This document shows, one piece after another, positions 1-8,716 of a DNA stretch of 64,000 bases. The position numbers were made by a program, and so were the translations under genes. How positions within the stretch are numbered: position 1 is the stretch's first letter; each line of letters starts with the position of its first letter. Below the pieces are notes generated by a model, which worked only from the letters and a program-made list of their open reading frames with translations, did not search any database and was not told the DNA's origin. This DNA is from Bedellia somnulentella. Lineage: Eukaryota; Arthropoda; Insecta; Lepidoptera; Bedelliidae. Location of the stretch: positions 1,240,001 through 1,304,000 of the forward strand of contig OY755187.1 of NCBI GenBank assembly GCA_963576735.1, read 5' to 3'.

Positions 1-58
1 TTTTTAAATAGTAAATTAATTTCGAAACAAAGATTTTACTAGCATAATATAAAAGACA

Positions 59-307
59 TCAATTATCCGAAACATCAGAGCTATTGCCATCGCTTGCATC
101 ACTACTGGTCTCATCAGGTTCATCATCGTTAACGCTAAGAGCAGCTATGTGTATCCATGGCTGCATTCGTGAAACGGCAACAGTGGTTTTGCGGTTATTT
201 TTCATGCCCTCTGATGAAAATGGGTGCAGGTTTAGAGCGGCAAGTAAGAGACGACCTTCGGTTATTAAAGTTATAATTAGAATAAATGACAAGACAAGAA
301 TGAACAT
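59..307 (-). CDS. possible small secreted peptide precursor (82 aa)
   Basis: Single ORF of 82 residues. The first 16 or so residues are a hydrophobic run (FILVLSFILIITLI) like a signal peptide. A short basic stretch (KNNRK) follows, and the C-terminus is acidic and Ser/Asp-rich (DDEPDETSSDASDGNSSD). On the minus strand a TATATATATTTAC motif lies about 75-80 bases upstream of the ATG, a plausible TATA box. I do not recognise the family. The window edge cuts off downstream context, and the ORF could be one exon or chance. Confidence 0.3.
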   Translation of the reverse strand: MFILVLSFILIITLITEGRLLLAALNLHPFSSEGMKNNRKTTVAVSRMQPWIHIAALSVNDDEPDETSSDASDGNSSDVSDN

Positions 308-701
308 TGATTGATGATTGGCTTTGAGTGAACATCGTTTGAATGAAGGAATGATTGAATGAATTGGATATTTGTAAATATATATATGTCGTAGGATGAT
401 TTGATGTTTAGTTTTTTTGCAAAAAACCTAGGGATTTTGCAAAAATCCGGATAATTAGACAACGGTTATAATATTTTCTAATCTTACTAGGATTTTTGCA
501 AAAAAACTAGTTGGTTTAATACGACTCCGAAACGAAATGTCAGTTTTTATGAATACTGTACACTGATTGGTCGATTGCAGTGCCTCATAAACACGTCATC
601 TCTGATTGGTTGTTAATCAGGACGTACTTATTTCATTGTTCCTACTTACATTTAATTTGATTGTTATTTTAATTTTAGTTACAAAAACTTCCTAAGTATA
701 A

Positions 702-1103
702 AAATAGTATTGTCATTTCCCTTTATAACTCTAGCTATAATACCTCAATACTACAATTTAAATAGTACTTACTTTATTGTGCCTACCTATATTAAAGACG
801 TCCGTGACCGAGTGGATAGATGACTAGCTTTTCGGTCTGGAGGTTGCGGGTTTGATCCCCGCTGAGAGCAACATTTATGTGATGAGCATATGTGTATTAT
901 ATTGTATTAAATATATCGCTGAGTTAGTATCCCATAATACAAGAATTACTTAGTTTGGGGTAACTTGATCTGTGTATAATATGTCCGAACGTGATTGTAA
1001 TTATACTCCAACAAAAGAGTAAAAAAAATATTTAATTCCTAGTATCAAATAAGTATTGTCATTTCTTAACTCTAGCTCTAGCTATAATATCTCAATACCA
1101 CAA
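702..1103. repeat. direct repeats flanking SINE D
   Basis: 702-756 and 1049-1103 are about 54-bp direct repeats sharing AGTATTGTCATTTC and CTCTAGCTATAATA with scattered differences. They flank the SINE at a distance rather than directly, so they may be an old duplication rather than target-site copies. Confidence 0.5.
785..1015 (+). mobile_element. tRNA-derived SINE, family D
   Basis: The head resembles a tRNA: A-box-like GTGACCGAGTGGATAG and B-box-like GCGGGTTTGATCCCCGC, followed by GAGAGCAACATTTATGTGATG. The same head recurs at 8030-8130, and the tail recurs inverted at 37205-37325. It sits in the loop of the inverted-repeat element. Confidence 0.65.
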
Positions 1104-1455
1104 TGACAAACCAATCAGAACAAGTGTAGGCGAGCAATCAGATATCAGCCAATCAGCATTAAAGAAGTACAATCTTACTAAACCAACTAGTTTTTTTGTA
1201 AAAAACCTAGTTAGATTAGAAAATATTATAACCGTTGTCTAATTATCCGGAATTTTGCAAAATCCCTAGGTTTTTTGCAAAAAACCTAAACATCAAATCA
1301 TCCTACGACATATATACTGCTATACGTATATTCCAACAGTCCCCCTCAAATATTCAAGTATTTACACAATTAGAACTGAAAGTAATTCTATAATTAATTC
1401 AATTTTTCATTTGACAATAAGATCACTTTTATTATTTTAAGATTAACTACTTACT

Positions 1456-2307
1456 TTAATTACTATTATAAAAATCATATCTAATTTCACAATTTAAATT
1501 AATTTCAATAAACTTAGGAGTATGTACCATTTTCGTGAAGATATCGGCCAGTTGATTTCCTGTGGAAATATATTCTAGCTTTATTACTTTGTTAGTAATT
1601 TGTTCACGAGTAAAGTGGTACTTAACATCGATATGCTTCGACCTTATGTGATTGGTCGGATTATAAGCTATACTAATACAGCTATTATTATCCTCAAATA
1701 TAATAATTGGCAATTTTACTGAAATCAAAATACTATTTAACAAAGATTTTATCCAAGTCGCTTCTCTAACTGCTTCAAATAAAGCCATATATTCAGCTTC
1801 CGTTGAGGAAGCAGCGACAGTGTTTTGCTTTCGTGTATTCCACGATATTGTACAATTATCGAACAATTTAAAAACATGTCCAGTTGTACTCTTTCTGTCA
1901 GTTATGTCGCCTCCCCAATCAGAATCTGCATAACCAACCAGCTGTTTATAGTTACATTTTACATAGGTCAACTTTAAATCAACAGTGCCTTTTATGTACC
2001 TCAATAGATGTTTTAAGCAATTCCATAACTCCTCATTATTTTTACTTTGATATCGACTTAGAATACCTATTGCTGCACAAATGTCTGGCCGCGTACATAG
2101 CATCGCATACATAAGACACCCTATGACATTTTTACAAGGTGCATCATAATGTGCATCTGAACTTAAAACTACATGATCTAACTTTGATGGAAATGGTGAT
2201 TTTGATGGATTACAATCACTCATGGAATACTTGCTCAAAACACTTTTTAGGTATAAAGATTGATCCAAAGTTAACATACATTCAATTCGTTCTATCTTAA
2301 TGCCCAA
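1456..2307 (-). pseudogene. copia reverse transcriptase C-terminus and RNase H
   Basis: A 283-residue fragment. It starts within GIKIERI, the connection after the reverse transcriptase catalytic region, and covers the copia RNase H with GYADSDWGGDITDRKSTTGH and AASSTEAEYMAL, ending near LADIFTK. The join to the preceding piece at 2305-2360 needs two frame changes, one of them at a T/A homopolymer near 2350. This is a pseudogene piece, not a separate gene. Confidence 0.88.
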
Positions 2308-2319
2308 AATAGTTTCACT

Positions 2320-3141
2320 TCATTTAAATCTGTCATACAGAATTCTTGCATTAAACGTTTTTTTTTTATATAAATGCATATTTTGTTCACTTTTTGTACA
2401 AATTAACAGATCATCTACATAAAGAACAATGTATACATTTTCATTCATACTATTTTTATTTAAAATATATAAACAAGGATCGACCTGTGAATGCTCAAAA
2501 CCGATAGCCTTAAGAGTATGATCGAAACGTTCAAACCAACACCGAGAAGATTGTTTCAAACCGTACAATGTCTTATTTAATTTACAAACTTGATTAGGAC
2601 TCGCTGAAACGCCCTTTGGCACTTCCATATAGATGTCCTCTTTAAGGATTCCATTTAAAAACGCGGTTTTTACATCCATATGATGGGCATGTAAGTCAAA
2701 CTGATTTGCAAGTGCTAAAATGAATCGAAAGGTTGTAATACGTGCTACTGGAGCGAACGTTTCGCCATAGTCCTGTAAGTATTGTTGTGTGAAGCCACGG
2801 GCGACTAGTCGCGCTTTATACCGTATAGGCTCACCCAACTCATTATTTTTAATTGTAAAAACCCATTTAGAACTAATAATATTGAGATTGTGAGGTCTTT
2901 CTACAAGACTCCATGTATTATTACTATTAATAGACTCTATTTCATTTTCTATTGCTTTTAACCATTTACTAGTATCATCTCTATTAAAAATATCGTCATA
3001 ATTATAAGGTAACATTAGATTTGCTGTAAGTGATAGATAAGAGCCAGGATCATCTAATTGTTTATAATCAATTGTGGGCAAATTTTGAATTCTTTCACTA
3101 CGTCTCAGTTTGCTAGATGAAGGTCCAGCTTCCGAGCTCAT
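2320..3141 (-). pseudogene. copia reverse transcriptase fragment
   Basis: A 273-residue fragment of the copia-type reverse transcriptase. It shows the N-terminal NTWSLVERP and SKWVFTIK motifs, the ARLVARGFTQ block, HHMDVKTAFLNG and the catalytic YVDDLLI. It ends early through a frameshift in an A/T run near 2350. It is preceded by a Ser/Arg-rich linker (GPSSSKLRRSERIQ) typical of the integrase-RT boundary. Confidence 0.88.
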
Positions 3142-3201
3142 GAGGGGACTACCGTGTTTGTTGCCTATTAACTTTGCCGATTCACTATCGGGTTTATTAA
3201 A

Positions 3202-4005
3202 TTAGGCGGGAATTTCAACTCGCACCAACAGGTTGTTGACAGGTCTAGAGGATTCGAAATTAAACTCGTCAAATACAACATCCCTTGCAATTAGGAACTG
3301 ATAATTTTCTACATTTATTAATTTATAACCATTTCTGTCGTAACCGACTAGTATGGCTTTAAATGACTTTTCATCAAACTTCGACCCCTTTGTTTTATCA
3401 TGAACATATGCAGTAGAACCGAATATTTTTAAATGATTAATCTTCGGTGTTTTATTATGCCACATTTCGTATGGTGTTTTATTATTAGGAAGCGCTTTTG
3501 TGGGCAGTCTATTCATTATATATGTAGATGTTAATATAGCTTCACCCCAATATGACTTATCTAACTTCGTACTTGTAACCAATGTTCGCGCCATTTCGGT
3601 TAACGTACGATTCATGCGCTCTGCGACACCATTTTGCTGTGGCGTGTATGGTACAGTTAAATGATAAGTTATCCCCTTGCAAACACAGTAATTTTTGAAC
3701 TCATTAGACAGATATTCTCGCCCATTATCACAATACAAATTAGTTACTTTGAAGTTAAATAGATTCTCACTCTTAGCTACAAAATCTTGAAAACATTTAA
3801 GTACCTCTAACCTAGCATACATCAAATATGTAACAGTATAATGCGTAAAATCGTCAATAAAAGTTACAAAATAATTTTTATCGTCGATAGTAGTAGGCTT
3901 AATCGGGCCGCATACATCAGAGTGGATAATAAACAATGGTTGGTTATTATTAGTCTTATCTTTACTTTCAGAAAAAGGTAATCGAGCCGAGTATGCAAGG
4001 CTCAC
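3202..4005 (-). pseudogene. copia integrase core fragment
   Basis: A 267-residue fragment of the integrase (rve) domain. The DDE residues are visible as IHSDVCGPI, LYCDNGREY and QQNGVAERMNRT. The C-terminal GSTAYVHDKTKGSKFDEKS block follows. The zinc-binding part before it is out of frame (CEPC can be read in another frame near 3990), and a stop at 3202 separates it from the reverse transcriptase. Confidence 0.88.
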
Positions 4006-4058
4006 ATAACTCGTCCGTAGGTATTATAATATTATCAATAATTTTACAGTCGCGTTCA

Positions 4059-4817
4059 TCAACTACATTTTTTTAAAATATTAAATTTTTGTTTATTTAA
4101 ATGGCCAAGTCGACCATGCCGCAATTTATATTCTTTTAAACTATCTTGTTGATTTTCAGAAGCTATATTTAAATTACACTGAGATTTATTAATTGGCAAA
4201 GAAATACTAAATAAGTTATTTATATTCTCCCCAGTCATATAACATTTATTTTCTTTGCTAAATATTTGAACGCAATTATTACCAGAAATAACCGACATAC
4301 CAGTCTGCTGCATGCGATTTACCGATAATAAATTATACCTTACCTCTGGTGAATACAAAACATCATCGATTGAACCAAAAATTCCTAAATTTGTTGTCAC
4401 CTCTATTCTCCCTTTACCGAACGCAAGTATCGAAGCTCCATTTTTAGCAACACCGATCTTTATGGGTGTAGGTTTTTGCATGTAGGAAGTAAACACATCC
4501 TTAACATTCACAATGTGATCTGTCGCTCCAGAATTTGTTCGTCGTGCGCTGCGCACTCGGTCATGTCGCTCACGTAACACCGCCAACTCCTTCTCTCGAA
4601 CCAGCTCCCTGGCGCGGTTGAGCTCTTGCTCGACCACTGACAGCACTCGCTGGCTACGGCTCCGGGAGCGTCGCACAGGGCTTCTACTGCGCGATGCATG
4701 GGCAACTCGGGATCTATGCCGAGTGCGGCTCCTAGAAGGAGTCTCCAAGCGTCGCTGTTCATTCTCTCCTTCCATTGTCCTGAAACTTAAAGTAAAGTTA
4801 TAAAACCATAAATTCAA
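4059..4817 (-). pseudogene. copia gag/protease remnant, fused by deletion
   Basis: A 252-residue fragment. It opens with an Arg/Ser-rich stretch and a short coiled-coil-like Glu/Arg/Leu segment. It then jumps directly into the protease site and a GAG-pre-integrase segment (HGRLGHLNKQKF). The gag zinc knuckle is missing. The protease motif reads NSGATDH where family members have DSGATDH, so the catalytic Asp is absent. This looks like an internal deletion junction. Confidence 0.7.
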
Positions 4818-5974
4818 TGAACTATAAAATCATGTTAACCCATAGAGAAATTAGAGTAGAGCCATCCACTTTCGGTCAAAATTTCCCTTATTACCTGCCC
4901 CAATAACAAAGCAGAACTACAACTCTGAACAGTGAAAGAAGCAATAAAATGAAAACACAAATTTGGCTTAAAAAACATGGATCAGAATAATGTAGAAACT
5001 ATAATGTGCATTATTCAATAAACTCCCGTACTAACAATAACACCATGGATACATATTCACTTTATTTATATGTATCAATAGTAGTATCTAATTAGTATAT
5101 ATTGTAGTACTACTAGTAATTAATATTTATTCTTGAATAAGCCACCTTTCAACCTTGGTAAATACGTTAGAATTACACTCTATATTAAGACTACTCACGA
5201 TACAGGCCTAGCCTAGTGCGAGGGTCACTGACACCCTCATACATCACCAATATTATTGTTTGTTTAACACCAATTGTAAACATTCAAATAATTAAACAAT
5301 ATTTATTTTTAATCTGCACGGTGTCCATAAAAAGAAAATCCTGTCAAGCAAGTGAAAGGTCTTCTACTGAATTTAGCTAATTTTTAGATCATTGAGTTAT
5401 ATTTAATCTAGGAAATAACATTCCTATCTTTTCCATTTAATAAGAGACCCCGTTGATATGTGTTTATTATTAATAACATGCAAATATAAACCATATGTAT
5501 CATTAATTCATTATAGTAGAAATTCCACCAATTAGGAATACTATTTTATTAAAGTTTATCACGTTATTATTATTTTATTGGTTTCAACATTATCTAATAA
5601 AATCCATACATATATTTTACGTGGTTACTATAAAGTGAAATAAGAATATTAGAATTTAGAATATTTCAATAATATATATAAATAGGTGTTTCCGGTGATC
5701 TGAACCAATACCACTGGAGAGCAGCCCCAACCGGATACAAGTTCTGTTCCGCCAAAGACTCAAATCCTAATTAGAACGATAAGGGGTAGCTATTGCCACA
5801 AACTGAACCTATCGGTTTAACATTCAATAAAACACTTTAATATCTATGTTGTTTTAATTACCCCATAGTACAGTAATAAATTAAAAGAAATAAAATGAAG
5901 TACATCACCTTTTACAACGCTTGTAGACGTAGAATTTTCTTCCACTTCTGAGATGTTAGACTTCAGGATGTTAC
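4818..5974. other. stretch without recognised gene
   Basis: AT-rich sequence between the copia remnant and the mariner. No copia 5' LTR or primer-binding site was found. Near 5895-5972 the minus strand has a short open stretch ending in AAAAG followed by GTGATG, which could be a splice donor, but I cannot connect it to a gene. Confidence 0.4.
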
Positions 5975-7264
5975 GAGGGCTGCTATTTATGTATCCGGAA
6001 TAAAAAAAAGAAACAAACATATATCAATTAATATGGTTTTATTGCTTCTCAAAATATTCGCCGCTCAGATCTATACACTTTTGCATGCGTTGAAACCAAT
6101 TTTCATAGCACTTTTTCCACTCAGACTGAGGTATCTCCAAAACGTGCATTTTGAACGCATCGACTGCCTCTTCGCGGCTCGAAAAACGTTGACCACGTAA
6201 TTTTTTCTTCACATTTGGAAATAAATAAAAATCATTGGGTGCCAAATCAGGGCTGTACGGCGGATGACCTGTCAATTCGATCTTTTGAGCTTCTAAAAAC
6301 TGAGTTGTGACGGCCGACCTGTGACAGCTAGCATTGTCGTGATGCAGAATGATTCTACGTTGTCGGTTAGTCTTTCTTATTTGTTCAAAGACTTCCGGCA
6401 AACAAATGGTCGTATACCACTCCGAATTAACAGTTTTACGATTCTCTAAAGGCACTGTAGCTACATGGCCATTTATACCAAAAAAACAAGCGACCATTTG
6501 CTTCAATGTGCTTTTTGCACGAATAACTTTTGTTGGGTTCGGCTCATCTTGGAACACCCACACCGTGGACTGCTGCTTAGTTTCGGGGTCGTAAGCGTAG
6601 ATCCAAGATTCGTCACCTGTGTAGATATTATAAACAGCTTTTGACGCACCACGGTTGTATTTTTTTAACATTTCTTTGCACCAATCGACACGAGCCTGTT
6701 TTTGATCAATACTCAAGTTGTGCGGAATCCAACGGGAGCAAATTTTTTTTACAGCTAAATGTTCATGAAGTATCTTATGTATGCTCGTCATACTAATGCC
6801 CAGAGATGCCTCTATCTCACGATATGTAACATGACGATCTTGAGTTATTAGTTCCCGGACAGCATCGATGTTTTGAGGTACAACGACCGTTTTAGGGCGA
6901 CCTTCTTTAATTTCATCAGTAAGCTTAGATCGTCCACGATTAAACTCGCTAAACCAGTGATACACAGTGGTCTTTGAGGGTGCTTCATCCCCAAAAGTTG
7001 AAGTAAGCTGATCGATGCACTGTTTTTGAGTTAGACCACGCCGAAAATCGTAAAAAATCATGGCACGAAAATGTTCACGAGTTAAATCCATGGTGGTGAA
7101 GACACGCAATTTTCAAAATGACGCTACGATGTGAAAACAATTGACAGTCACATAAAAATAAATGTATTCTAAAGCTAAAGAGTTCTATTTTTAAATGATG
7201 TAATTACTTTTTAAATTATTGTTCTGTAAGTGGCCAGTTCCGGATACATAAATAGCAGCCCTCG
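5975..7264 (-). mobile_element. mariner transposon, structurally intact
   Basis: 1290 bp bounded by perfect 26-bp terminal inverted repeats (5975-6000 and 7239-7264, starting CGAGGGCTGCTATTTATG). They are flanked by a TA target duplication (5973-5974 and 7265-7266). One uninterrupted transposase ORF lies inside. Perfect repeats and an open reading frame point to a recent insertion. Confidence 0.95.
6039..7109 (-). CDS. mariner-family transposase (356 aa, D,D34D)
   Basis: Cut-and-paste transposase of the mariner family. The N-terminal helix-turn-helix DNA-binding domain spans about residues 8-120 and is followed by RWIPHNLS (about 126-133), the mariner WVPHxL motif. The catalytic triad is visible: D166 in TGDESWIY, D258 in HHDNASCH and D293 in SPDLAPNDFYLFP. 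The last two are separated by 34 residues, the mariner signature. Length fits the family (about 345-355). Met7 (MDLTREHF) may be the true start, since family members usually begin there. No frameshift or stop is present, so activity is possible. Confidence 0.95.
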   Translation of the reverse strand: MRVFTTMDLTREHFRAMIFYDFRRGLTQKQCIDQLTSTFGDEAPSKTTVYHWFSEFNRGRSKLTDEIKEGRPKTVVVPQNIDAVRELITQDRHVTYREIEASLGISMTSIHKILHEHLAVKKICSRWIPHNLSIDQKQARVDWCKEMLKKYNRGASKAVYNIYTGDESWIYAYDPETKQQSTVWVFQDEPNPTKVIRAKSTLKQMVACFFGINGHVATVPLENRKTVNSEWYTTICLPEVFEQIRKTNRQRRIILHHDNASCHRSAVTTQFLEAQKIELTGHPPYSPDLAPNDFYLFPNVKKKLRGQRFSSREEAVDAFKMHVLEIPQSEWKKCYENWFQRMQKCIDLSGEYFEKQ

Positions 7265-7371
7265 TATAATAAAACTTCTAGTCTTCCAGTGAACTCTGTA
7301 TATTTCTTATGTACAAACTATTCACGATAACCTCAAATACAAGTTGTTCACACTTCAAAAGCCAGAAACCG

Positions 7372-7412
7372 AATGACGTCAGTTGGTGTAGTCAGGGTAT
7401 TTATACACACGT
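7372..7412 (-). promoter_or_regulatory. candidate TATA/CRE promoter motifs
   Basis: On the minus strand GTGTATAAATACCC is a good TATA box, and the palindrome TGACGTCA (about 7375-7382) lies just downstream. The mariner inserted about 110 bases further downstream. No coding exon could be tied to it. Confidence 0.3.
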
Positions 7413-7860
7413 GTAAACAACTTTCCCCTTCTACACAAAAACACTTTATTTTAACTAATTTATCTAATTTACTAAATTTAAAGCATTATAGTGTTATGGA
7501 AATTCATTAAATAAATAGAAATGATTTTACAAAACATAATACCAAGATATAATCATTGAATATAACTTTATATATAATATAGACACTGAATATTTGCAAT
7601 GATAACAAATCCATTTCAATTAATCAAACTAATGTCTTTTAACTATGAATAATCATAATATAATTATAAATGATTTGAGAAAACAGTAATACTTAAAAGT
7701 AAATATTAACATATAAGTTTACCCTCAAATAATTGATGGCACATATTACAAAAACACAATTTCAACAACATCTGCTGACCAAAATATAATTAGAACCTTA
7801 CACAATTCATATAAAAATTCCTACAAATAATAAGAGAAACAAGCACAATTCCTGAAGAAA

Positions 7861-7985
7861 AGCACGAGCGCTATTTTATCGACACGATAACGGTTAGAAT
7901 GAGATGGCAGTATACAATACTAAGTAAGTGCGTAAGAGATGGCTGCTTTATCCCACGCGATAACTAGTTTAAACACCGCTCATAC
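7861..7985 (-). mobile_element. MITE, copy 1 (diverged ends)
   Basis: Inverse complement of the 136-bp elements at 32941 and 37573. The shared core includes GCGTAAGAGATGGCTGCTTTA. The terminal repeats are partly eroded here. Confidence 0.7.
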
Positions 7986-8029
7986 TAGCCAGCTGAATCG
8001 CCTACACTAATGAGTCTTCTATGATCATA

Positions 8030-8130
8030 TACGACGTCCATGGCCGAGCGGATTGGTGATCAGCTTCTAGGTCCGAAGGTTGCGGATTCGATCCCCGCTG
8101 AGAGCAACATTTATATGATGAGCATAAATG
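8030..8130 (+). mobile_element. tRNA-derived SINE, family D (truncated)
   Basis: tRNA-like head with TGGCCGAGCGGATTGG (A box) and GCGGATTCGATCCCCGC (B box), then GAGAGCAACATTTATATGATG as at 785. The variable arm and absent tail argue against a functional tRNA gene. Confidence 0.6.
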
Positions 8131-8256
8131 ATTGTTACTTAACGAAGCTGTTAACAATGAGGAGTCAGTTGGAGATTGTGAAGAAACCTACATGACTGAA
8201 ATCTAGTTGTACATAAAAACGCTGGTATTCAGACGTATAAATACCTTTGCCATCTA

Positions 8257-8502
8257 CATACATACATATACTCACGGCTATAAATCCCAGGAAGGGGTAG
8301 CCAGAGCTAAAGAATTAGAAATTCCTCAGCCACTTTTGAAAATTTGAGTGGGGAAAAGATAGTAAAAATAAAGGTTTTTGGTGATGGGTCTCCAACCGCA
8401 TCGCCCAAAAATCCAATAAAAAGCCCCAATACCCTTAGTCGCCTCTTACGACACCAGTGGGTAGAAAGGGGTAGCGACATTCTAAGCCGGCACTACACGG
8501 CC
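8257..8502 (-). mobile_element. SINE-A copy
   Basis: Runs from the TATG-type tail (ACATACATACATATACTCACGG) to the head end GCCGGCACTACACGG. Belongs to the subfamily with TTTTTGGTGATGGG and CCAATAAAAAGCCCC. Confidence 0.85.
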
Positions 8503-8642
8503 ACTACCATCTCTTTATGGATATATGTTGAGAATGCTAAGACTAATAAAACTGCATGATTAGTTTGTTAATATATATTATAAAATTCAAAAAAAGTTAA
8601 CTTATAATACATAGACATAAGGAATGTAATATTATATATAAA

Positions 8643-8716
8643 TTATATACAATTGTGCCCCACTCTATCCCGCGGGATAAGTCTTAGCTCTGATCCGTGC
8701 TTCAGGAATACATTGC
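8643..8716 (-). CDS. UFM1: UFM1 exon 4 (C-terminal)
   Basis: Acceptor ACAG precedes GC, which completes the Gly codon begun in exon 3. Encodes [19 protein letters not shown] and a four-residue pro-peptide HNCI, then TAA at 8645-8643. Confidence 0.93.

Larger units (their letters stand above)
381..1315. mobile_element. inverted-repeat (foldback/MITE-like) element
   Basis: Arms at 381-518 and 1179-1315 are near-perfect inverted copies of about 135 bp, both containing GTCGTAGGATGATTTGATG and the motif AAACTAGTTGG at the inner end. No transposase is visible inside. The interior carries a tRNA-type SINE near 785-1015 and several CCAAT-like motifs. The element abuts the copia 3' LTR start at 1338, so it probably inserted in or next to that LTR. 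Confidence 0.7.
1316..4817 (-). mobile_element. decayed Ty1/copia LTR retrotransposon
   Basis: Minus-strand order is a gag-like/protease remnant, integrase, reverse transcriptase, RNase H, the copia order. A purine-rich tract (GAGGGGGAC on the minus strand, 1339-1347) is followed by TGTTGGAATATACG, the expected polypurine tract and 3' LTR start at 1338. The LTR is then lost into the inverted-repeat element. I could not find a matching 5' LTR above 4817. Frameshifts and stops split the polyprotein into four pieces. Confidence 0.85.

Noticed and set aside
785..860. functional tRNA gene (also 8030-8105, 32100-32165, 36166-36240, 52967-53040)
   Set aside because: The tRNA-like A and B boxes are followed by SINE bodies and recur in many copies; arms do not pair well throughout.
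4961..5000. KHGSE-like reading on the plus strand, reminiscent of the UFM1 last exon
   Set aside because: Only five residues, wrong strand, followed by a stop. The true last exon is at 8643-8716.
8344..8559. ORFs beginning MSGEKMVKIKVFGDG (also 27175-27444 and 59499-59861)
   Set aside because: All are translations of the antisense strand of one SINE-A subfamily. Shared sequence reflects repeat identity, not a protein family.
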